Origin: Chryseobacterium culicis | Lineage (GTDB): Bacteria > Bacteroidota > Bacteroidia > Flavobacteriales > Weeksellaceae | Reading direction: 5' to 3' | Length of the DNA stretch: 64,000 bases | Assembly (NCBI RefSeq): GCF_900108365.1 | Contig: NZ_FNWQ01000003.1 | Location: 62,001-126,000, forward strand | Shown here: positions 46,488 through 56,039 of the stretch, one piece after another | How the letters are laid out: the number at the start of each line of letters is the position of its first letter | Position numbering within the stretch: the first letter of the stretch is position 1 | Translations under genes and position numbers: made by a program | The notes under the pieces: model-generated | What the model saw: only the letters and a program-made list of their open reading frames with translations | The model's database searches: none | Told to the model about the DNA's origin: nothing

Positions 46488-46678
46488 TCATTTGAGTTTT
46501 AGTTATTAAATATAATATTTTTTCAATTCACTTCGATGCAAACTATAATAAAAATTAAATCTCAAGTTATTCAATATATTATAATTATAACTATCCCCTT
46601 AAAAAGAACTAAAAAATTGCGAAAGCAGTGATGTGGTAAAAAATATTGAGATTTTAGAATCTACAAAAAACTCTTAAC

Positions 46679-46713
46679 AAAAAAGGCCGGGATCTTCCTC
46701 ACGGATCCCGGCC
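46679..46713 (-). terminator. terminator of the czc-type efflux operon
   Basis: GGCCGGGATC (46685-46694) pairs with GATCCCGGCC (46704-46713), loop 9 nt, followed on the minus strand by a U-run. It lies 29 bp past the RND transporter stop. Confidence 0.9.
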
Positions 46714-46741
46714 TCATAATGAACAAAATAAAAGAAACTAA

Positions 46742-49700
46742 CTATATTGTTTCCTTATGCTTTTTACGGTAGGCATAATGAAAGATAATTGGCAGCACAG
46801 TAAATGACAAAAGCATACATATGATTAATCCTCCTACAATCATGATGGCTAAAGGCTTCTGAATTTCTGACCCCATACCATTGGACATTGCTGCGGGGAG
46901 AAGTCCCATAGATCCCATCAGGGCGATCATCACTACCGGACGTATTCGGCTTTTTACCCCGAGAGAAATAGATTCTTTAAGTGACATTCTGTTTTGGAGG
47001 TTCTCTTTCATGACTCCAATCAGAACGATCCCGTCTATGGTTGCCACTCCGAAAAGGATGATGAAACCGATTCCTGCTGAAATACCGAAGATGGTTCCCG
47101 TCAACCAAAGGGATAAAAACCCTCCGATGAATGCAAAAGCCAGTGTAATGGAAGAAATCAATGTGTCCTTTATGTTTCCGAAATTGAAATACAGCAGCAT
47201 CAGAATAAGCACTAAAGAAATAGGCACTACCATAGCCAGCTGTTTTGCGGCTCTTTCTTTACTTTCAAATTCACCGGCCCAGGTCATTTTATGGTTCTTA
47301 GGAAGCTTTACTTCTTTATCTACCTTTGCTTTTGCTTCCTTAATGGTACTTCCGAGGTCACGTCCTTCAATATTAAATCCAACTCCAATGTATCTGCTGT
47401 TCCCTTCACGATAAATAAATGACGGCCCTGTATGATAGTCAATGGTGGCAATTTCTTTCAGCGGAACTTTTTTATTGTCCTGGGTAGGGATGAGAATATT
47501 TCCCATCTTTTCAGGAGTATCTCTGTATTCTTTTTCGAACCTGAGCATCACATCAAACATTCTTTCTTCTTCATAAAACTTGGTGGCCGCCTGTCCTCCG
47601 ATGGTCATTTCAATCACGGCCTGTGCATCTGCTGTTGAAACTCCATATTTTGCCATTTTGGAATCATGAAGCTGTATTCTCAATTCCGGAAGCCCGATAT
47701 TTTTAAAAACATTCACATCTGATATTCCCGGAACTGTTCTGATGGAATTAGCTACTTTATTGGCATAATTTTCAAGTTCGAAAAGATCATTACCAAAAAT
47801 TTTAATGACCAGCGGCGCTTTTACCCCTGCTACATATTCTTCCACATTATCCTGTATCGGCTGGCTGAATCCAAAGTTGATCCCCGGATATTTTTCAAGA
47901 GAAACTCTCATTTCCTCAAGGAGTTCTTCTTTGGATATTTTTTTCTTCCATTCATTTTCGGGTTTCAGCTGAATATTAAATTCGATATTAAAAAATCCCG
48001 TGGGATCCGTTCCATCATTCGGGCGGCCAGTCTGGGTCATCACGAATTTCACTTCATCATATTTCATGAGAATCTCCTTCATTTCTTTGGTCAACCGTAC
48101 AGATTCATCCAGATTGACACTGTTGGGAAGAGTTGCTCTTACGTAGATGGCGCCTTCATTCAGTTTGGGTAAAAATTCAGATCCGTAATTGGAGAATCTC
48201 CATCCGCAAACAGCAAGCAAAGCAACAAAACCAATGATAAATCCTTTTTTGTGACGGTCGCTGAATTCATAAATCCTATAGATATTCACTCTGAAGAATC
48301 TTGAAATAAAGTTTTCTTTCTCTTCAATATTCTTTGTCAATAGCAGTTTACACATTGCCGGAACGTAGGTCAAACTTAAGATCAATGATCCTAATAATGC
48401 ATACCCCAATGTAAATGCTAGTGGTGAGAACATTTTTCCTTCTACTTTCTGGAAAGAGAAAATCGGCATCAGCGCAACAATCAGAATCAACAGAGCAAAG
48501 AAAATATAACTTGCTACACTTCCTGCGCTTTTCTTGATGATTCCCAGTTTTGAAATTTTGTTGAATCTCCGCAGTCCAATCTTTTTCGCTTTAAGTTCGA
48601 GGGCAACGAAGACATGTTCTACAATGACCAGTGTTCCTTCCAGAAGCAGTCCGAAATCCAGAGCTCCCATAGAAATCAGGTTGGCCGGCAGTCCCTGAAT
48701 TTTCAGCATAATAATCGCAAACAGGAAAGCCAGAGGGATTACGGATGCTACAATAAAGGTTGTTCTCCAGTTGTAAAGGAAAATAAACACAATAATGGAA
48801 ACAAGAATAACTCCTTCAATAAGGTTTTTGGACACGGTATGAACCGTTGTATTCACAAGTTCTGTACGGTCAATGATGGGAACAATCTGAACATCACCGG
48901 GAAGCTCTCCTCCGTTCAGCTGCTCAATTCTGTCTTTCAGCCTTGCAATGACTTCACTTGGGTTTTCACCCCGAAGCATGATGACAATTCCTTCTACAAC
49001 ATCATTCTCTTTGTTATATCCCACCTGTCCCAATCTCGGTTTTGCCGACACCTTTACTTCTGCAACGTGTTTCACCAGAATAGGCGTAGAACCTTTTACC
49101 TCGATCTGAATATTCTCAATATCTTCTTTTTTCTCCAAAAGACCAATCCCCCGCACTACATAAGCCTGATCACCTTTTGCCACTACATCTCCTCCTACAT
49201 TGATATTACTCTTCGAAACTGCTTCATACACATCCAGGGGGGATAGGTCGTAATTGTGTAATTCCGTAGGATTAATTTTTATTTCATAAGTTTTCTCTTC
49301 TCCACCAAAGCTTACCACATCTGCCACTCCCGGAACAGCAAGCAATTCTCTTTCCACCACCCAATCCTGAATGGCCGTCACTTCTTTGATCGGAAGTTTA
49401 CTTTTGATAATATATCTGTAAATTTCACCTGTAGCACCGGAAGGAGGTTCAATGCTGTATTCTGCTCCGGCGGGAAGGCTTACATTTCCGAGCTTGTTGG
49501 AAGCATACTGCTGGGCATAAAAATCATTGACATGATCATCAAAAATAACCGTCACCACAGACAATCCGAATAATGAAATGGAACGCACGGAAGTTTTATT
49601 CGGGATGGCATTCATTTCTTTGGAAATGGGTAAGGTGACGAATTTTTCAATTTCCTCAGCACTTCTTCCCGGCCATTGGGTAATAACCCTAACTCTGGTG

Positions 49701-49840
49701 TTGGTAACATCCGGAAATGCTTCAATAGGAGTATGTATATAGGAATAGATTCCTCCGGCCAGCAAAAGAAAAGTCCCCAACAGAACAATCAATGAGTTTT
49801 TTAACGAGAAGGAAACTATATTCTGTACAAATTTTCGCAT
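46742..49840 (-). CDS. heavy-metal efflux RND transporter (CzcA/CusA family)
   Basis: 1032 residues, twelve predicted transmembrane helices and two large periplasmic domains. It is the proton-driven pump of a tripartite metal exporter. The N-terminus has EAFPDVTNTRVRVITQWPGR typical of the HME-RND group. In the fourth helix the segment GALDFGLLLEGTLVIVEH aligns with the proton-relay region of CzcA, but the second acidic residue is Glu rather than Asp. The start overlaps the adaptor stop by one base (TAATG). The metal cannot be told from sequence alone; Co/Zn/Cd or Cu/Ag are options. Confidence 0.93.
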   Translation of the reverse strand: MRKFVQNIVSFSLKNSLIVLLGTFLLLAGGIYSYIHTPIEAFPDVTNTRVRVITQWPGRSAEEIEKFVTLPISKEMNAIPNKTSVRSISLFGLSVVTVIFDDHVNDFYAQQYASNKLGNVSLPAGAEYSIEPPSGATGEIYRYIIKSKLPIKEVTAIQDWVVERELLAVPGVADVVSFGGEEKTYEIKINPTELHNYDLSPLDVYEAVSKSNINVGGDVVAKGDQAYVVRGIGLLEKKEDIENIQIEVKGSTPILVKHVAEVKVSAKPRLGQVGYNKENDVVEGIVIMLRGENPSEVIARLKDRIEQLNGGELPGDVQIVPIIDRTELVNTTVHTVSKNLIEGVILVSIIVFIFLYNWRTTFIVASVIPLAFLFAIIMLKIQGLPANLISMGALDFGLLLEGTLVIVEHVFVALELKAKKIGLRRFNKISKLGIIKKSAGSVASYIFFALLILIVALMPIFSFQKVEGKMFSPLAFTLGYALLGSLILSLTYVPAMCKLLLTKNIEEKENFISRFFRVNIYRIYEFSDRHKKGFIIGFVALLAVCGWRFSNYGSEFLPKLNEGAIYVRATLPNSVNLDESVRLTKEMKEILMKYDEVKFVMTQTGRPNDGTDPTGFFNIEFNIQLKPENEWKKKISKEELLEEMRVSLEKYPGINFGFSQPIQDNVEEYVAGVKAPLVIKIFGNDLFELENYANKVANSIRTVPGISDVNVFKNIGLPELRIQLHDSKMAKYGVSTADAQAVIEMTIGGQAATKFYEEERMFDVMLRFEKEYRDTPEKMGNILIPTQDNKKVPLKEIATIDYHTGPSFIYREGNSRYIGVGFNIEGRDLGSTIKEAKAKVDKEVKLPKNHKMTWAGEFESKERAAKQLAMVVPISLVLILMLLYFNFGNIKDTLISSITLAFAFIGGFLSLWLTGTIFGISAGIGFIILFGVATIDGIVLIGVMKENLQNRMSLKESISLGVKSRIRPVVMIALMGSMGLLPAAMSNGMGSEIQKPLAIMIVGGLIICMLLSFTVLPIIFHYAYRKKHKETI

Positions 49841-50955
49841 TACTTCGTGGAATTATTTAATTGATTTTTCAGGTTTTCATAAATCAGCAGTCCGTTGGAA
49901 GCAATGACATTTTCACCTGGTTTTAAATTGCCTTCTACATAAATATACTGGCTGTTGGAAGCAATTTCCGTTACGGGTCTGATCTCAAGTTCACAGTCTT
50001 TTTTATACACCACTACATAGCTTTGGTTGTTATCAAAGATTAAAGCCTTTGCAGGAATAGCCAATGCACTTTTGTTTTGTGAATTAATAGGCAATACAAC
50101 ATCTGCGGACATACCCGGTCTTAGCTTCATTCCATTATTATCCATAATGATTTTAGCCTTCAGCACCCTTTCATTTTCGTTAAAAACCTGAGAGATATTA
50201 TTGATTTTTCCAGAGAAACTGTCATCCGGATAAGCAAGAGTCTTCACCACTACAGGCTGGTCAACATATACATGCCTCATATTGGTAGCGTACACATTCG
50301 CCATTACCCAGACTTTATCCAGATTGGAAATGGTAAACAGCTGATCTCCCCCTGCTGTTACCGGCATTCCTTTGGAAATATTCTTTGAAATAACATATCC
50401 GTCTGCCGGAGCTTTGATCTGAATGGTATTTCCACCTGCTGAATACAGCTGCATATTTTTTCGTGTTTTGGAAATATTAGATTGCAATATGGCTACCTCA
50501 GAACGTGCTTCCTGTAGATCTTTCTGAGAGGCAATATCATCTTTATACATGGCTTCTACGGAAGACAGCTTTCTTTTCGCAACGGCGAGCTGAGCCTGCA
50601 AAGTTTGGGTATCATCCTGCATTTCATTCACAGCTGTACTTTTTACGCTTGCCAATGTTTGGCCTTTTTTTACATAATCACCAAGGGAGAAATAGGTATC
50701 TATAACCACTCCATCCACAAGGCTTACGAAAGGAACGGTTTTATCGGAGTTGCTTTCCACTTCTCCGGTAAGAGTAATACTTTCTTCTATGGGAAGTATC
50801 TCTGCTTTGGCAAGTTTAATATCTTTTTTAAGTTCTTTGCTGATGCAGTAGCCTTTTTCAGCTTCTTTATTTTCCTGTTTTCCGGCACAGCCTGTAAAAA
50901 TCATGAGGGCAGACAGATAAGCCGCAGCAATGTATAGGGTCTTATTTTTGTTCAT
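49840..50955 (-). CDS. RND efflux periplasmic adaptor (CzcB/CusB-type)
   Basis: 371 residues. A lipoprotein signal (ALMIFTGCAG) anchors it to a membrane. The usual membrane-fusion-protein order is visible: barrel-sandwich halves (VVIDTYFSLGDYVKKGQTLASV and IKAPADGYVISKNISKGMPV) around a helical hairpin (about 125-175), then a beta-barrel and a C-terminal membrane-proximal domain. It bridges the pump and the outer-membrane channel. No His/Met-rich metal-binding tail. It lies between the TolC-type gene (3 bp) and the pump gene. Confidence 0.92.
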   Translation of the reverse strand: MNKNKTLYIAAAYLSALMIFTGCAGKQENKEAEKGYCISKELKKDIKLAKAEILPIEESITLTGEVESNSDKTVPFVSLVDGVVIDTYFSLGDYVKKGQTLASVKSTAVNEMQDDTQTLQAQLAVAKRKLSSVEAMYKDDIASQKDLQEARSEVAILQSNISKTRKNMQLYSAGGNTIQIKAPADGYVISKNISKGMPVTAGGDQLFTISNLDKVWVMANVYATNMRHVYVDQPVVVKTLAYPDDSFSGKINNISQVFNENERVLKAKIIMDNNGMKLRPGMSADVVLPINSQNKSALAIPAKALIFDNNQSYVVVYKKDCELEIRPVTEIASNSQYIYVEGNLKPGENVIASNGLLIYENLKNQLNNSTK

Positions 50956-50958
50956 ATC

Positions 50959-52233
50959 TTATAAATCTTGTCCTACAACATACTGCAGGTTTTCGTAGTA
51001 TTGATTCAATTCTTTTTTTGTATCCAGGATGATCATTTTATTTCCGATGTAGGTGTCCAGAAAGTCCATGTATTCCAGCATGCTGATATTTCTCAGTCTG
51101 AAATTTTTCTCATGGCTTACCAGCAGACCGTCCAGTGTAGATTCATAATCTCCATCAATCTCTTCTGAAACCTGCTGTGTTCTGATATAGTTTCTGAAAA
51201 CAGAGACAATTTCATTCTCAGATTTCAGCATATTTTTACGGGTTTCAAGCTTACTTTTCTCAACTTCAAGTTTCGCTTCCTGAATATTTCCTTTATTACG
51301 GTCGAAAATGGGCAGATCCATAGAAACTCCTAAGCCTATAAAATCTTTCATGATGTTTCCGCCGCGGTCATATCCTATGGAAACGGCAACATCCGGTGTT
51401 TTCAGTGCATTTTGGATTTCCAGGTTTTTGGCGGCATGAATCTCTTTATTTTTTGAAATCATGATATCCGGTCTGTTTTCTTTTGCCTTTTCTATCCATT
51501 GTGTCACTTCCAGCTCAGAAAGCTGTTTTTCAGGCATTACCAATGAGTCTGTTATCACCAGATAAGCTTGGGAAGGCAGCATTAATAGGGCTTTAAGCTC
51601 TACCTGCTGATCTTCAATTTCCTGTTTTAAAGAAATCAGCTTCTTTTTGAATTCAATTTCCTGTGCTTTCAGACGGACATATTCAGCTTTACTGATGTTT
51701 CCAAGGCTCAGCTGGTTATTGTATGATTTTGTTAACTTCTCAATGGAAGCAATCTGTCCCTGATAGATTTTTTGCTGTTCCTGATTGTACAGGATTTCGG
51801 TAATGGTATTCCTGAGTGTCTTTTTAAGCTCACGCAGAACTTCCTGCAGCTCATACTTTTCTCCTTCCACTTCTATTTTCTGCAGTTCAATATTTTTTCG
51901 TCTTTTACCCGCAGTCTGAATCACCTGCTCAATCTCAGCAGAAATCTGGGTGTTCTTTCCCCAGTTTCCAATCAGTGCCGGCTGCTCTTCTATGTCATAG
52001 GTTCTCCACAGATTGACTTCGCTAATGCTTAATTTGGGATTCGGCCAGTACTTAGCCTGAACGGCTCTTGCTTCGGCTTGTGAAATCTCAAGCTTCTGTG
52101 CAATGAGGTCCAGGTTTTTAGTGAGAAAAATAGTTTCAGCTTCCTTTCTGCCAATTTTCAGGGTGTCTGAAATCTGTGCTGAAAAGAAACTGAAACAGTG
52201 AATATAAAATAGGGTAAAAAATAGCTTTTTCAA
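50959..52233 (-). CDS. TolC-family outer-membrane efflux protein (CzcC/CusC-type), TTG start
   Basis: 424 residues. A signal peptide begins at the TTG start codon (MKKLFFTLFYI, cleaved after FFSAQ); a stop two codons upstream rules out a longer frame, so TTG is used. Two repeated helical regions of the OEP type follow (about 40-220 and 240-420), with AEARAVQAKYWPNPKLSISE near the start. It forms the outer-membrane exit duct for the efflux complex. First gene of the operon; a -7 box lies at 52253-52260. Confidence 0.9.
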   Translation of the reverse strand: MKKLFFTLFYIHCFSFFSAQISDTLKIGRKEAETIFLTKNLDLIAQKLEISQAEARAVQAKYWPNPKLSISEVNLWRTYDIEEQPALIGNWGKNTQISAEIEQVIQTAGKRRKNIELQKIEVEGEKYELQEVLRELKKTLRNTITEILYNQEQQKIYQGQIASIEKLTKSYNNQLSLGNISKAEYVRLKAQEIEFKKKLISLKQEIEDQQVELKALLMLPSQAYLVITDSLVMPEKQLSELEVTQWIEKAKENRPDIMISKNKEIHAAKNLEIQNALKTPDVAVSIGYDRGGNIMKDFIGLGVSMDLPIFDRNKGNIQEAKLEVEKSKLETRKNMLKSENEIVSVFRNYIRTQQVSEEIDGDYESTLDGLLVSHEKNFRLRNISMLEYMDFLDTYIGNKMIILDTKKELNQYYENLQYVVGQDL

Positions 52234-52252
52234 GGTCTCTTATTTAAGACCA

Positions 52253-52277
52253 CAAAGCTATTTGTCTTATATTAGAC
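52253..52277 (-). promoter_or_regulatory. promoter and possible operator of the efflux operon
   Basis: On the minus strand TAGCTTTG (52260-52253) matches TAnnTTTG, 19 nt before the TTG start. Just upstream, GTCTTATATTAGAC (52264-52277) is a near-perfect palindrome, a candidate site for a regulator, possibly the response regulator encoded next door. Confidence 0.45.
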
Positions 52278-52377
52278 GGAATTTCAAATAAAATTAAAAT
52301 CCGGTTAGTTCAACATTAGAGTTTGATTAGAGTTTTTTAAAAAAAGAAAGACACGGATATTTTTACGTATAATATCA

Positions 52378-53742
52378 TTATGAATGAACGGGAAATTCAA
52401 GAAGAACATTAGTGCCAGCATCAACAGCAGAATCAATTTTCATCACAATATGATGATGGTCAAAAATACTTTTCGAAAGGGATAAGCCAATTCCGCTTCC
52501 TTTTACCTGATCTACATTTTTCCCCCGGTAAAAAGTCTCAGTTATTTTCACCAGATCATCAGCCGGAATTCCTCTTCCTTCATCTCTGACTTCTATGTAA
52601 AGCTGGTTATTCCTTTCTGATAATGTAATCACCACAGGTTTGCCGTAAGAATACTTAACTGCATTTTCCACAATATTATATAATGCGAGATACAGCAATG
52701 TTTCATTTCCGGGAAATTCAAGCAAAGATGGCTTTGTTACCTTAAGTTCTATTTTAATAGAAGAATTGTTCTCTTTTGCTTTAGGCTCTAATTTTTCATA
52801 AATCTTCCAGACGAGTTCATCTACTCTCATAGGTTTGTGAGAAGACTCAAGCTTTGTCATTCCGGACATCAGCAGAAGGTTATTGAGAATATTTTCAATC
52901 TCGTACACATTTTCCAATGACTCTTTGGCTACTTTTTTATATTCCTGCGGTGTACGGTCTTTTTGGGCAAAGACCTCCAGATTTCCTGAGATCGCGGCTA
53001 AAGGGGTTTTAAATTCGTGAGAAACATAATTGATAAAATTCTGCTGTAACAGCACATTTTCAGAGATTCTTCCCAGCAGTTTATTATACGATTTTATCAG
53101 ATCTTCGATCTCATCATGGGTATTGGTGGAGGTAATGATGGCCGTAGAAATAGTATTATATTCTACTTTATTGATGCGCTCCACTACATTTGAAATAGGT
53201 TTATAAACCACTTTAGAAAGGTATCTGCTGAGAAAATAAATTGCAAACAGCCCAATTAACAGTACGGAAAGCATAATAATGGCCAGTCTCAGAATCTGTG
53301 ACTGAAAGGAATCATTTGAAGATTTCACAAATACTACAAAATCTCCCTGATTATCCGGATAAAAAATTCCATAGTAGAATTGATTATCAGACATGAACTG
53401 GATTCCTTTATTATTCCGGACAGCCTGCAAATGGGAAAGCTTTATGTTTTTATCGTTCAGGTTATGCCCGAAAGTTACTTCGTTATTCTGATTGTACACC
53501 GCTACCCTGTTATTCTGAATCAGATGGTTGTACTCTTTTTTGATCTGAGCGTGGCGGTCTTTGGGAAGCTCATCTTTTTCAAGATAATAAATAGCAGAAA
53601 TAAGAGCCGTATTTCTCAGCTTTTCAAAATAAAAAATCTTGGTACTGTCATAGTAGGCAAAAAATATCACCGCCGATGTGATGATAGAAACAATGCCGAA
53701 TGAAAGGCTTGAAATAAGGGTAAATCTGTTTCTGAGCGTCAT
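52378..53742 (-). CDS. sensor histidine kinase
   Basis: 454 residues. Two transmembrane helices (about 12-32 and 155-175) flank a periplasmic sensor domain; a HAMP-like region follows. H-box FINYVSHEFKTPLAAISGNL holds the phosphorylated His; the N-box NIVENAVKYS, G1 VRDEGRGIP and G2 GSGIGLSLSK are intact. Lies 2 bp after the response regulator and 144 bp from the metal efflux operon, which it may sense metal for. The link to metal is by context only. Confidence 0.92.
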   Translation of the reverse strand: MTLRNRFTLISSLSFGIVSIITSAVIFFAYYDSTKIFYFEKLRNTALISAIYYLEKDELPKDRHAQIKKEYNHLIQNNRVAVYNQNNEVTFGHNLNDKNIKLSHLQAVRNNKGIQFMSDNQFYYGIFYPDNQGDFVVFVKSSNDSFQSQILRLAIIMLSVLLIGLFAIYFLSRYLSKVVYKPISNVVERINKVEYNTISTAIITSTNTHDEIEDLIKSYNKLLGRISENVLLQQNFINYVSHEFKTPLAAISGNLEVFAQKDRTPQEYKKVAKESLENVYEIENILNNLLLMSGMTKLESSHKPMRVDELVWKIYEKLEPKAKENNSSIKIELKVTKPSLLEFPGNETLLYLALYNIVENAVKYSYGKPVVITLSERNNQLYIEVRDEGRGIPADDLVKITETFYRGKNVDQVKGSGIGLSLSKSIFDHHHIVMKIDSAVDAGTNVLLEFPVHS

Positions 53743-53744
53743 TT

Positions 53745-54419
53745 TCAGTCTTTGATCAAATATCCGGTTCCTTTTACCGTATGAATAATTTTGTGTTCTG
53801 TCTCATCAATTTTATTGCGAACATAGGAAATATACACATCCACTACATTTGTTGAATTATCAAAATCAATTCCCCAAACCTTATGCAAAATCTGAGTTCT
53901 GCTCAGTACTTTATTTTTGTTCTCCATCAGGAAAGTAAAGAGTTTGTACTCTGTTGGAGAAAACTCAATTTCCTTATCATTCTGTGTGACTTTATGAAGA
54001 TCTGTATCAATTGTAATATTTCCACAAGATAAATACTGGTCTTCTTTCTGATAGCTCAGTTTATTTCTTCTTGTCAAGGCTTTAATTCTTGAAATCAGTT
54101 CTTCAAAGTGAAAAGGTTTAGACAGATAATCGTCCGCGCCCATATCCAGCATTTTAATCTTATCGTCCGGGCTGTTCAAAGCACTCAAAACCAGAATCGG
54201 GGTATAGTTTCCTTTAAATCTGATGATCTGGGTGAGCTGCATTCCATCCAGGCCGGGAAGCATAATATCCATTAAAATAATATCAAAATCATAGGTATGA
54301 AGAAATTCACGCGCCTTTTCCCCGGAATCCGCAAGAGTCATATTATAACCCGCTTCGGAAAGCCCTTTTATCAGGAAATTACTGATTCTCTGATCATCTT
54401 CTACCAACAAAATATTCAT
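53745..54419 (-). CDS. OmpR-family response regulator
   Basis: 224 residues from ATG 54419, chosen because receiver domains begin MNILLVEDD; Met at 54422 is an alternative, and the frame extending to 54524 would collide with rmuC. The receiver domain (about 1-120) has the acidic pair EDD and phospho-acceptor Asp in FDIILMDIMLPGLDG, with Lys in DDYLSKPF. The winged-helix DNA-binding domain (about 130-222) has VLSRTQILHKVWG and HTVKGTGYLI. It probably controls the adjacent efflux operon and is partnered with the downstream kinase. Confidence 0.92.
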   Translation of the reverse strand: MNILLVEDDQRISNFLIKGLSEAGYNMTLADSGEKAREFLHTYDFDIILMDIMLPGLDGMQLTQIIRFKGNYTPILVLSALNSPDDKIKMLDMGADDYLSKPFHFEELISRIKALTRRNKLSYQKEDQYLSCGNITIDTDLHKVTQNDKEIEFSPTEYKLFTFLMENKNKVLSRTQILHKVWGIDFDNSTNVVDVYISYVRNKIDETEHKIIHTVKGTGYLIKD

Positions 54420-54510
54420 CATTCTCTGAAATTTCCTATAAATATAAGTAATCTTGTTCAGAAAGGAAGCTTGAGGCTGGAAGAGAGAGGTAACTTCCAG
54501 CCTTTTTTCA

Positions 54511-54518
54511 TAATTTTG
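54511..54518 (+). promoter_or_regulatory. -7 box of rmuC, implying a leaderless mRNA
   Basis: TAATTTTG, an exact TAnnTTTG match, ends 4 nt before the rmuC ATG at 54523, so the transcript would start at or next to the start codon. Confidence 0.5.
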
Positions 54519-54522
54519 AAAC

Positions 54523-56028
54523 ATGGAGATGATATATTTACTTATTGGGTTGTTTGCGGGTATGATCCTTGGCGCGGTGATCCTGTATTTTGCTTTGAAA
54601 TCATCAATGGTTTCAAGAAGTTCTTATGATACACTGAACAGCTTATCTATTAAAAATCAATCTGATCTTGAAAATTCCCACTTGAAGATTCAGGAACTTA
54701 ATCAGATTATCCTGAAAGAGAAAGAATCCAATATGCTGCAGCAGGATCTTCTGGATGACCTGAAAAATGAGTTTTCAAAAATCTCTGCAGAATATTCTTC
54801 TTTGCAGCTCCAGTTTCAGGAGTTAAAACAAATCAATCAGAGCCAATCATCTCAGATAGAAACCCATATTCTGGAAAAACAGACCCTCTTTGCTAAAAAC
54901 GCTGAGCTTTCTGCTAAAAATGAAAGTCTTCAGCAATCTCTTGATACGCAAAAAGAAGAAATTGTCAAGCTTCAGGAAGATTCTAAACTGCAGTTTGAAA
55001 ACCTCGCCAATAAGATTCTGGAGGAAAAAACAGAAAAGTTTACTGCTTTAAATCAAAATAATTTAAAAAATATCCTTGAACCTTTTCAGGAAAAGATCGC
55101 TGATCTAAAAAATAAAGTCAATGAAGCTTATGAAAAGGAAAATAAAGAACGATTCTCTCTTGCAGAAAAAGTAAAAGAACTTGCAGAGCTGAACCAGCAG
55201 ATTTCTGAAGATGCCAAAAAACTGACCCGAGCCCTGAAAGGAGAAAGTAAAACCCAAGGCAACTGGGGCGAAATGATTCTGGAAAGTATTCTTGAAAAAT
55301 CCGGACTCGTAAAAGGAAGAGAATATTTCCTGGAACATGAATTGCGCGATGAAGATAACAAAGCATTATTTTCAGAATTCTCCGGAAAGAAAATGCGGCC
55401 TGATGCCGTTGTAAAATATCCCGATGAGAGAAATGTCATTATTGATTCTAAAGTATCACTGACCGCTTTCACAGAATTGGTAGACGAAACCGATGTTGAT
55501 GTTTATGCGATAAAACTGAGCCAGCACCTTGGATCTATTAAGAATCATATTAATCAATTAAGTCAAAAAGCTTATGATGACTATGGAAAATCACTGGACT
55601 TCGTAATGATGTTTATTCCAAGTGAACCCGCTTATATTGCCGCAATGCAGGCAGACCAAAATCTTTGGAACTATGCCTATGAAAGGAGAATCCTTTTACT
55701 TAATCCAAGCAATCTCATTACTTCTCTTAAGCTTATTGCAGATCTTTGGAAACGCGAATATCAAAACAGAAATTCTATAGAAATTGCTGAACGCGGAGCC
55801 AGGCTCTATGACAAATTTGTAGGTTTTGTAGACAATTTAGAAAAAGTGGGAAGAAACCTGGATCAGGCAAAAAATGTATTTAATGATGCTTACAAACAGC
55901 TTCACACCGGAAATGATAACCTTGTGATCCAGACTCAGAAACTGAAGTCATTAGGAATCAAAAATAAAAAAGACCTGCCTCAAAGTCTTATTGACAACAG
56001 CAGCTTCATTGAACCATCAGAAAGCTAA
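54523..56028 (+). CDS. rmuC: RmuC family protein
   Basis: 501 residues. An N-terminal transmembrane helix (about 1-25) is followed by a long coiled coil (about 35-235, many Gln, Glu and Leu heptads) and the RmuC nuclease-like domain (about 240-460: TQGNWGEMILESILEKSGL, RPDAVVKYPDERNVIIDSKVS, DFVMMFIPSEPAY). E. coli RmuC limits certain DNA rearrangements; the biochemical activity is unsettled. It is followed 11 bp later by the LytTR regulator gene. Confidence 0.93.
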   Translation: MEMIYLLIGLFAGMILGAVILYFALKSSMVSRSSYDTLNSLSIKNQSDLENSHLKIQELNQIILKEKESNMLQQDLLDDLKNEFSKISAEYSSLQLQFQELKQINQSQSSQIETHILEKQTLFAKNAELSAKNESLQQSLDTQKEEIVKLQEDSKLQFENLANKILEEKTEKFTALNQNNLKNILEPFQEKIADLKNKVNEAYEKENKERFSLAEKVKELAELNQQISEDAKKLTRALKGESKTQGNWGEMILESILEKSGLVKGREYFLEHELRDEDNKALFSEFSGKKMRPDAVVKYPDERNVIIDSKVSLTAFTELVDETDVDVYAIKLSQHLGSIKNHINQLSQKAYDDYGKSLDFVMMFIPSEPAYIAAMQADQNLWNYAYERRILLLNPSNLITSLKLIADLWKREYQNRNSIEIAERGARLYDKFVGFVDNLEKVGRNLDQAKNVFNDAYKQLHTGNDNLVIQTQKLKSLGIKNKKDLPQSLIDNSSFIEPSES

Positions 56029-56039
56029 ATCCCGGTTTT

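Noticed and set aside
48614..49246. 210-residue plus-strand frame opposite the RND pump gene
   Set aside because: Composition rich in His, Asn, Cys and Phe typical of an antisense frame; the pump gene fully explains the interval.
54420..54524. Longer start of the response regulator
   Set aside because: It would overlap the rmuC start and promoter; receiver domains begin at MNILLVEDD, at 54419.
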